Positions 6,563 to 10,975 of a stretch of 10,975 nucleotides of DNA are shown in pieces (within the stretch, counting starts at the first letter, position 1; each line of letters starts with the position of its first letter). Position numbers and translations under genes: made by a program. The notes under the pieces are model-generated. The model saw only the letters and a program-made list of their open reading frames with translations, had not been told where the DNA came from and made no database searches. The stretch spans positions 1 to 10,975 of the forward strand of contig JAPKZC010000452.1 of assembly GCA_026394025.1 (NCBI GenBank), written 5' to 3'. Source of the stretch: Candidatus Solibacter sp. (GTDB lineage Bacteria > Acidobacteriota > Terriglobia > Bryobacterales > Bryobacteraceae).

Positions 6563-6631
6563 GCTCCAGGAAACCGGGCTCGGACTTCCGTCGTTATGCG
6601 ACGAATGTTAGCGGACCGCCGGCCGCTCCCA

Positions 6632-6721
6632 CTACTCTTCCGGCGGCTCGAAGCTATCCAGCAACTCCGGGTTCCTGGCGAACTTTTTCAGCGCGCGGAC
6701 GATTTCTCCCGTCCGGAACCC
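6632..6721 (-). pseudogene. recX 3'-end fragment (duplicated remnant)
   Basis: On the minus strand this encodes the RecX C-terminus beginning GFRTGEIVRALKKFARNP and ending in FEPPEE and a TAG stop (6634-6632). It corresponds to about residues 148-176 of the intact RecX, with four substitutions (I to V, V to A, K to R, Q to P). The nucleotide match to 7656-7742 is roughly 90%, and most differences are transitions. The 5' remainder of recX is missing: at 6722 the sequence switches abruptly to ferredoxin sequence. Read further in the same frame it would be translated from an unrelated ATG near 6820, which I regard as spurious. Confidence 0.85.
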
Positions 6722-6819
6722 GGCGTCTGGTATCACTCCGCGACCCCCGGCGGTGCTGGAGCGCATCATCCAGGAGCACCTGATCGGCGGCCGGGTAGTA
6801 GAGGAGTTCTGCTTCGCCA
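6722..6819 (+). pseudogene. Ferredoxin 3'-end fragment with +1 frameshift (duplicated remnant)
   Basis: This matches 5454-5550 of the ferredoxin gene at about 95% (residues about 83-114, from GVWYHSAT to FCFA). A run of four C in the intact gene (before GGCGG) is five C here, shifting the frame within the ATP codons. The 5' two-thirds of the gene, including all four cluster cysteines, is absent, so it cannot make a ferredoxin. After the shared FCFA the fragment continues in the ferredoxin frame as KSGAERPSSE..., unlike the tail of the intact gene. It ends 35 bp before the stop of PEP-CTERM gene B. Confidence 0.88.
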
Positions 6820-6854
6820 AATCGGGCGCGGAGCGTCCGAGCAGCGAGCCGTTG

Positions 6855-7508
6855 CTACCGTGCGCGCCACCGGGCCCGGGTCATCGCGGTTAGCCCCAGA
6901 GTGCTCGCCAGCAGCAGCCAGGCGCCTGGTTCGGGTACGCCGCCAATCACGCCATTGACCTCAAACGCGCTGGCATCCGTGCCCGCCGAATTCCAGGCTG
7001 GGTCTGAGTTGTCCCGATACAGTATTTCCGATCCGGCAGGCGACGGCGTCAGCGCGAAATACCAGCGGTAGAGTTCCGGCGACGTGGCGCTCAACACCAG
7101 CCAGTAGGTATTTCCCGGGCTCAAGAGAGGGTGGAACGTGCTCGATACCGTAGCGATTCCTGCGGTACCGACGCCGGTGTCGAACAGAATACCTGCCTCG
7201 AGCAGCGTCCCCGGCGCGGTGTCGCCGGCCCAGAGTGAGAGCAGGCCATCGCCGGGACCAGACCCGGTGAAGTGCGAAATTGCCACGCGATAGCCGGTCA
7301 CCTCGGCCTCGCTCGCGACGGTGAAACGATTCGCTACCTGCCGGTTCAGGAATGACTGGCCGACCGCGGCACCGTCACCGACGTACTGCAAGGTATGGCT
7401 GTTAAACGCATCGCCCGGCCCGAAGGTCGTGTATAGGACATCCGCCGAAGCGGTGCCGCCAGCGCAGACGAGAAGCAGCACGAGTCTCGGCAGGAATTTG
7501 AAGAACAT
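6855..7508 (-). CDS. PEP-CTERM surface protein B
   Basis: This 217-aa exported protein has a signal peptide (residues 1-22: FFKF, a Leu/Val-rich core, then TASA before DVLYTTFGPG) and a C-terminal VPEPGAWLLLASTLGL segment ending in Arg-rich ARWRAR, the PEP-CTERM sorting signal processed by exosortase. The body is beta-rich: VANRFTVASEAEVTGYRVAI near the middle, then LLSLWAGDTAPG and PGNTYWLVLSA. This resembles 'choice-of-anchor' type domains found in many PEP-CTERM and related surface proteins, though I cannot assign the exact family. The start at 7508 is fixed by a strong SD. An alternative ATG at 7541 adds 11 residues before the signal peptide. It shares no visible similarity with PEP-CTERM protein A apart from the targeting signals, and is convergent with it across the scar. 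Confidence 0.85.
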   Translation of the reverse strand: MFFKFLPRLVLLLVCAGGTASADVLYTTFGPGDAFNSHTLQYVGDGAAVGQSFLNRQVANRFTVASEAEVTGYRVAISHFTGSGPGDGLLSLWAGDTAPGTLLEAGILFDTGVGTAGIATVSSTFHPLLSPGNTYWLVLSATSPELYRWYFALTPSPAGSEILYRDNSDPAWNSAGTDASAFEVNGVIGGVPEPGAWLLLASTLGLTAMTRARWRAR

Positions 7509-7514
7509 GACAAA

Positions 7515-7521
7515 CTCCTCC
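7515..7521 (-). promoter_or_regulatory. Shine-Dalgarno of PEP-CTERM gene B, decides its start
   Basis: On the minus strand GGAGGAG (7521-7515) lies 6 nt before ATG 7508. It is one of the strongest ribosome binding sites in the window and argues against the longer ORF starting at 7541. Confidence 0.8.
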
Positions 7522-7589
7522 GCCGCAAACCGAGCAAACAACCTGCCAACGCTATTTCATTGAAGCAATTGAGACAACGAGGTACCGCT

Positions 7590-7640
7590 GGTCCCGAATC
7601 TTCGTCTTGCCGGTCCCAATAATTATCAAAAGGTCCGAAT
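7590..7640. repeat. Three phased imperfect direct repeats of GGTCC(C)(G)AAT
   Basis: GGTCCCGAAT (7590), GGTCCCAAT (7612) and GGTCCGAAT (7632) lie 22 and 20 bp apart, about two helical turns each. They sit between the end of recX and the start of PEP-CTERM gene B, 80-130 bp upstream of the latter on its strand. They could be a regulator binding array for that gene, or chance. Confidence 0.4.
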
Positions 7641-7643
7641 ATC

Positions 7644-8183
7644 TTAGTCTCCCGTCTCTTCCGGCTGCTCGAAGCTATCCAACAACTCCGGGTTCTTGGC
7701 GAACTTTTTCAGCACGCGGATAATCTCCCCCGTTCGGAACCCCGCCCGCAACAGTCGCCGGTAGGCCGAGGCCAGATCCTTGTCCTCCTGAAACAACCTC
7801 TCCCGCGGAGTCGCCCGGTACTTCCGCCGGATCCATTCCTCGATCAGCGCCGATTCATCCACATCCTGGTACACCGCTTGCACCGTCTTCTCGGCCAGCG
7901 CCGGAGCCACCCGGCGATGCCGCAGATCCTGCAGCACGCGCGTCTTGCCGAATCGCTCGTTGGCCAGCCGCGCGGTGGCATACCCCTCGGCGAACTGACC
8001 ATCGTCGAGATATTTGCTCTCTTTCAAGCGCGCCAGCACGTTCTCCACGTCCTCCGTTTTTTCCGCGCGCCGGCCGAGCTTCTCGCGCATTTCGCCGGTG
8101 GAGTGCGCGCGCCCACCCAGTGCCCGCAGTGCATAATTCCACAGTCCTTCGCGGTTCAGGTGTCGCGGCGTACGTTCGTCCAT
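7644..8183 (-). CDS. recX: Regulatory protein RecX
   Basis: This 179-aa protein has the RecX pattern of helical repeats. It opens with LWNYALRALGGRAHSTGEMREKL, then VLARLKESKYLDDGQFAEGYATARL (about 49-73), then KTRVLQDLRHRRV and ALAEKTVQAVY. RecX binds RecA and restrains or modulates its filament activity in recombination and the SOS response; recA is not in the window. I chose ATG 8183, preceded by AAGG 5 nt upstream, over a longer ORF from 8297 whose extra 38 residues would overlap ytxH. The last ~29 codons are duplicated at 6632-6721. It is divergent from ytxH. Confidence 0.9.
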   Translation of the reverse strand: MDERTPRHLNREGLWNYALRALGGRAHSTGEMREKLGRRAEKTEDVENVLARLKESKYLDDGQFAEGYATARLANERFGKTRVLQDLRHRRVAPALAEKTVQAVYQDVDESALIEEWIRRKYRATPRERLFQEDKDLASAYRRLLRAGFRTGEIIRVLKKFAKNPELLDSFEQPEETGD

Positions 8184-8211
8184 GTCAACCTTGCCTAACG
8201 CGGAGTATACT
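8182..8211 (+). promoter_or_regulatory. Candidate promoter of ytxH, with a palindromic -10 shared with the recX side
   Basis: TATACT (8206-8211, 5 of 6 to -10) lies 18 nt after ATGTCA (8182-8187, 4 of 6 to -35). AGTATACT (8204-8211) is a perfect palindrome, so the same bases give TATACT on the minus strand, 21 bp upstream of the recX start. A -35 for the recX direction is not evident. Confidence 0.45.
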
Positions 8212-8241
8212 GGAAATTGGCTGCGGCCGAAGGAGAAAATC

Positions 8242-8517
8242 ATGGACAAGAACGGACTTTCCAGCTTTTTGCTCGGGCTGGGTGTCGGAGTCGGCATCGG
8301 AATGCTGTTCGCGCCGAAGTCGGGTCAGGAAACGCGCGAGATCATCAAGACCAAGGCCGGCGAAGGCACCGATTTCATCAAGCAGCGCGGCACCGAACTC
8401 AAGGATACAGCGGCCGGGTGGGTCGATAAGGGTAAGGAGGCCGTTGGCCGCCAGAAGGAAACCCTGAGCGACGCCGTGGAAGCCGGCAAGCAGGCCTATC
8501 GCGACGCGGTAAGCTAA
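8242..8517 (+). CDS. ytxH: YtxH family protein
   Basis: This 91-aa protein has the YtxH pattern: an N-terminal glycine-rich hydrophobic segment (SFLLGLGVGVGIGMLFAPKSG, about residues 8-28) containing the characteristic LFAPKSG, then a charged, Lys/Glu-rich helical tail ending EAGKQAYRDAVS. Family members are small membrane-associated proteins often linked to stress conditions, of unknown biochemical role. ATG 8242 is preceded by AAGGAG (8230-8235, 6-nt spacing), which favours it over an upstream ATG at 8182. The next gene, another membrane-anchored helical protein, starts 29 nt after its stop, so the two are probably co-transcribed. Confidence 0.88.
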   Translation: MDKNGLSSFLLGLGVGVGIGMLFAPKSGQETREIIKTKAGEGTDFIKQRGTELKDTAAGWVDKGKEAVGRQKETLSDAVEAGKQAYRDAVS

Positions 8518-8546
8518 TATACTCTCAGTCCCGGGACACTACGTGT

Positions 8547-9224
8547 ATGTCTGAAGAGACCTTTCGGATTGTGGTGACGTCAGCGGTGCTGATCGCCTGT
8601 CTGGCCTTCGTGGTGCAGGCCGGTGTCGTACTCGCGTTGTTTCGCCTCACCCGGAAGATGCAGGGCAGGACCGCCGGGTTCATGGCACGCGCCGAACCCG
8701 TGCTGGCCAAGGTGGAACCAGTGCTCGATAGGGTCGGTCCGGCGATCGAGAGAATCGGACCGACCCTCGATTCCATTAGTGCCACGGCCGAAAAGTTTGG
8801 TCCCGCCATCGACCGTTTCCTCCCGGTTGTCGACAAGACCGTCGTCGTCGTCGAACGCGCCGGCGTGCTCATCCAGAGTGTCAACCAGATCATGCAGGAT
8901 GCCCGCCCCCGGATCGCCGAAGTATCAATCGAAACCGCTGCCATCGTCCGGTCCGGGCGCGAGCAGGTCGAACGCATGGGCGACTTGCTGCACGACGCCG
9001 GAGACCGCGCCCGTGTGCGTCTGGAACAGATCGATCACGCCGTGGAGTCCACTGTCGATCAGATCGAAAACGTTTCCGGCGCCGTGAAATCCGCCGTCCT
9101 GCGCCCCGTCCGCGAAGTCAACGGTATTGCCGCCGGCATCTCCGCCGCGGTCTCCACCATGGTGCGCGGTTCGCGCAAGAGCAGCGTGGACTCCGCCACT
9201 CAGGACGAGGAAATGTTCATCTAG
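8547..9224 (+). CDS. Membrane-anchored helical-repeat protein (DUF948-like)
   Basis: This 225-aa protein has one N-terminal membrane segment (about residues 8-32) followed by a long soluble region. From residue 49 it is built of heptads of the form x-x-P-[VAT]-[LIV]-[DEA]-[RKS]. Proline falls in register at 51, 58, 65, 72, 86, 93 and 121. The rest is alpha-helical, amphipathic and charged, ending TQDEEMFI. The architecture (single membrane helix plus long helical rod, next to ytxH) resembles DUF948-type general stress proteins, but I cannot confirm the family. The start has only a weak GGGA site. A TATACT at 8518-8523 could be an internal promoter. Its 3' end overlaps the folK 3' end by 8 bp (9217-9224). 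Confidence 0.75.
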   Translation: MSEETFRIVVTSAVLIACLAFVVQAGVVLALFRLTRKMQGRTAGFMARAEPVLAKVEPVLDRVGPAIERIGPTLDSISATAEKFGPAIDRFLPVVDKTVVVVERAGVLIQSVNQIMQDARPRIAEVSIETAAIVRSGREQVERMGDLLHDAGDRARVRLEQIDHAVESTVDQIENVSGAVKSAVLRPVREVNGIAAGISAAVSTMVRGSRKSSVDSATQDEEMFI

Positions 9225-9711
9225 TGCCGTGGTCGCGGATCGCGCGCACCACCGCCGGCGGCGCGCTTTCCAGCATCTGCCGCACGGTCCGATGCGTCAC
9301 CGGATGCCGCAGGTCCGGCGCCAACTCCGCCAGCGGCGCCAGCACGAAGCGCCTCTCCGCGATCCGCGGATGCGGAATCTCCAGGCGTACCGTCTCCACC
9401 ACCGCCGCGCCATAAAACAGGATGTCGATATCGATCGTCCTTGGTCCCTTGCGTACTGTGCGCGTACGTCCCAGTTCCCGCTCCACCCGTCCGATGCGGG
9501 TCAACAACTGCATCGGGAACAGCGTGGTTTCCGCTTCCACCACCTGGTTCAGGAACCACGCCTGGTCCTGGTAGTCCACCGGCTCGGTCTCGTAAATCCG
9601 CGAAACGTGCAGCACACGCACGTCCTGCGATGCCAGTCGCTCCACGGCCTTCCGCAAATTGCTCTCGCGGTCCCCGATATTTGAGCCGAGACTGAGGTAG
9701 ATCCGTTTCAA
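9217..9711 (-). CDS. folK: 2-amino-4-hydroxy-6-hydroxymethyldihydropteridine diphosphokinase
   Basis: This 164-aa protein is a complete HPPK, which transfers pyrophosphate from ATP to 6-hydroxymethyl-7,8-dihydropterin in folate synthesis. Landmarks are LSLGSNIGDRESNL (6-19), FLNQVVEAET (53-62), RVERELGRTR (75-84) and the HPPK signature GPRTIDIDILFYG (89-101) with the magnesium ligands Asp94 and Asp96, then EIPHPRIAERRFVLAPLAEL. The start is TTG 9711, whose last two bases are shared with the TGA of ruvB, so translation is probably coupled. A longer in-frame ORF upstream is only the out-of-frame shadow of ruvB. It is the last gene of the ruvA-ruvB-folK group. Confidence 0.93.
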   Translation of the reverse strand: MKRIYLSLGSNIGDRESNLRKAVERLASQDVRVLHVSRIYETEPVDYQDQAWFLNQVVEAETTLFPMQLLTRIGRVERELGRTRTVRKGPRTIDIDILFYGAAVVETVRLEIPHPRIAERRFVLAPLAELAPDLRHPVTHRTVRQMLESAPPAVVRAIRDHGTR

Positions 9712-10736
9712 AACAACGCCGGCTGCTCGCCATTCCGCGGTTTGTGCTTCACCTTGAAATACTCGTACGCCAACTCCGTGGCCACGCGGCCCCGCGGCGT
9801 GCGGTTCAGGAAGCCAAGCTGGATCAGGTAAGGCTCGTAGACTTCTTCTATGGTCTCCGCCTCCTCCGAAATGGAGGCGGCGATCGTGCTCACGCCCACC
9901 GGCCCGCCACGGTACTTTTCGAGAATCGTCATCATGATCTTCTGGTCGATTTCGTCCAGCCCGTACCGGTCCACGTCCAGCAGATCCAGCGCCTTCTGCG
10001 CCACCGTCTTCGTAATGCGGCCGTCCGCCCGCACCTCGGCGTAGTCGCGCACGCGGCGCAGCAGGCGGTTGGCGATGCGCGGTGTCCCGCGGCAGCGCCG
10101 CGCCACTTCCTCGCCAGCGCCGTCCTCGATCTCCACGTTGAGCAGTTTCGCCGAACGCTTCACGATGGTATGCAGCTCGGCCACCGAATAGGGGTCCAGC
10201 CGCAGCACCAGCCCGAAGCGCCCGCGTAGTGGCGCGCTCACCAGCCCCTGCCGCGTCGTGGCTCCAATCGCCGTGTACTTCGGCATGGGCAGCGAGTGCG
10301 TCCGTGCCCCCGGCCCCACCCCCACCAGGATGTCCACCCGGAAATCCTCCAGCGCCGAGTAGAGCATCTCCTCCACGTCCGGTTGCAGCCGGTGAATCTC
10401 GTCGATGAAGAAAACCTGGTGTAACCGGATATTGCTCAGGATGCCCGTCAGATCGAGTTTTTTCTGCAAGACCGGCCCCGACGTGGTGGTGAACTGCACG
10501 CCGAGTTCCTCGGCGATGATGGACGCGAGCGTGGTCTTTCCGAGCCCGGGGGGTCCGTACAACAGGACGTGGTCCATCGCCTCGCCGCGCCTGCGGGCGG
10601 CCTCGATGGCAATTCCGAGGTTCTCTTTCAGCTTGCTCTGTCCGGTGAAATCGTCCAGCCGCCGGGGGCGGAGCCCCACTTCGAACTGCAGATCTTCGGC
10701 CTGGCGATTCCCCGAAACCAGTTCCCGGTCGGGCAT
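9708..10736 (-). CDS. ruvB: Holliday junction branch migration ATPase RuvB
   Basis: This 342-aa protein is a full-length RuvB, the hexameric AAA+ motor that with RuvA drives branch migration of Holliday junctions. Motifs seen are RPRRLDDFTGQ (23-33), Walker A GPPGLGKTT (61-69), Walker B FIDEIH (110-115), a beta-hairpin region (about 131-150), sensor 1 GATTR (158-162), the arginine-finger motif RGRFG (171-175), and sensor 2 in RGTPRIANRLL. The C-terminal winged-helix domain ends with IQLGFLNRTPRGR and the polar NGEQPALF tail. The ATG lies 11 nt after the ruvA stop, with no strong SD, so coupling to ruvA is likely. folK overlaps its stop. Confidence 0.97.
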   Translation of the reverse strand: MPDRELVSGNRQAEDLQFEVGLRPRRLDDFTGQSKLKENLGIAIEAARRRGEAMDHVLLYGPPGLGKTTLASIIAEELGVQFTTTSGPVLQKKLDLTGILSNIRLHQVFFIDEIHRLQPDVEEMLYSALEDFRVDILVGVGPGARTHSLPMPKYTAIGATTRQGLVSAPLRGRFGLVLRLDPYSVAELHTIVKRSAKLLNVEIEDGAGEEVARRCRGTPRIANRLLRRVRDYAEVRADGRITKTVAQKALDLLDVDRYGLDEIDQKIMMTILEKYRGGPVGVSTIAASISEEAETIEEVYEPYLIQLGFLNRTPRGRVATELAYEYFKVKHKPRNGEQPALF

Positions 10737-10747
10737 GTGCTACCAGC

Positions 10748-10975
10748 TTACCGTACCAGTTCCAGAGCGCGCCGGAAGAGCGGTTCAAACTCGAGCGCCG
10801 CTCCGCCGGCTTTGGCCTTGCGCACCGCAGCTTCCGCCTGCGCGCGCGCGCAGCCCAGATTCAACAGTGCCGACAGTACGTCCTGATCGACGGGTGAAAG
10901 CGCCTCCACCTGCGGCGTGCCCGGCTCGTCGCCGCCGGTAGAGGGCAGCTTGTCGCGCAATTCCAGCACCATGCG
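10748..10975 (-). CDS. ruvA: Holliday junction DNA helicase subunit RuvA, C-terminal part (cut by window edge)
   Basis: About 75 residues remain. They start R-M-V-L-E-L-R-D-K-L, the end of the RuvA second domain, then an acidic/proline linker, then domain III (VDQDVLSALLNLGCARAQAE ... AVRKAKAG ... LFRRALELV), which contacts RuvB. The frame is open to the right edge, so the start is outside the window. Direct position before ruvB supports the call. Confidence 0.9.
   Translation of the reverse strand, partial: RMVLELRDKLPSTGGDEPGTPQVEALSPVDQDVLSALLNLGCARAQAEAAVRKAKAGGAALEFEPLFRRALELVR

Larger units (their letters stand above)
5454..7742. repeat. Imperfect tandem duplication with replaced interiors (ferredoxin-3' ... 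recX-3' twice)
   Basis: The end of the ferredoxin gene (5454-5550) recurs at 6722-6819, and the end of recX (7656-7742) recurs at 6635-6721, both as direct repeats. By hand alignment the first pair has 5 substitutions and one inserted C over about 97 bp, and the second 9 substitutions over 87 bp. The copies abut at 6721/6722. Unit 1 is thus 5454-6721 and unit 2 is 6722-7742. Their interiors (about 5551-6634 and 6820-7655) show no similarity, and each carries a different PEP-CTERM gene. Confidence 0.65.

Noticed and set aside
6589..6603. Hairpin CGTCG/CGACG as terminator for PEP-CTERM gene A
   Set aside because: The stem has only 5 bp and there is no T-tract on either strand.
6632..6820. 62-aa minus-strand open frame ending in the RecX C-terminus
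   Set aside because: Its first half is antisense to the ferredoxin fragment, and no ribosome binding site is seen. I treat it as a remnant, though its translation cannot be excluded.
6596..6958. 120-aa plus-strand open frame across the scar
   Set aside because: It reads antisense through the recX fragment, then into the ferredoxin remnant and the end of PEP-CTERM gene B. It is a by-product of the chimera.
9712..10788. Long minus-strand open frame upstream of and in frame with folK (total 523 aa)
   Set aside because: It lies entirely opposite the reading frame of ruvB, which has all AAA+ motifs. Only the part after the TTG at 9711 has HPPK motifs.

Overview
The window looks like a GC-rich bacterial chromosome segment, most likely from the Acidobacteriota (Solibacter/Bryobacter-like). 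That assignment is an inference from the mix of PEP-CTERM proteins without an exosortase nearby, a TPM/LemA pair, a thioredoxin-fold [2Fe-2S] ferredoxin and GC-rich third codon positions. No rRNA, transposase, integrase, CRISPR array or phage gene is visible.

Layout. (1) Positions 1-517 hold the end of a less GC-rich membrane-protein gene that I do not recognise, cut by the left edge. (2) Positions 518-713 hold no gene, but carry a nested inverted-repeat element (594-704) that could fold as RNA and may include the terminator of the neighbouring tRNA. (3) A tRNA-Gln(CUG) lies on the minus strand (714-787) with a recognisable promoter. (4) Positions 865-5573 form a tightly packed plus-strand operon of six genes: TPM-domain membrane protein, nucleotidyltransferase-like protein, LemA, an aldehyde dehydrogenase of the alpha-ketoglutarate-semialdehyde type, a FAH-fold 2-keto-3-deoxy-sugar-acid dehydratase candidate, and a [2Fe-2S] ferredoxin. 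The dehydratase and dehydrogenase would carry out the last two steps of non-phosphorylating pentose oxidation to 2-oxoglutarate. (5) Positions 5574-7643 are an accessory insert with two unrelated, convergent PEP-CTERM surface-protein genes. Between them lies a chimeric scar made of a copy of the recX 3' end joined directly to a copy of the ferredoxin 3' end. (6) recX (minus) and ytxH plus a coiled-coil membrane protein (plus) diverge from a shared intergenic region. (7) folK, ruvB and a truncated ruvA form a minus-strand operon that runs off the right edge and overlaps the coiled-coil gene tail-to-tail by 8 bp.

The most interesting feature is the 5454-7742 region. The order ferredoxin-3' / PEP-CTERM gene A / recX-3' / ferredoxin-3' / PEP-CTERM gene B / recX-3' is what a tandem duplication with breakpoints inside both flanking genes would leave. 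The arms are about 90-95% identical, yet the interiors are unrelated. That suggests two alternative cargo alleles of one locus became stacked side by side.
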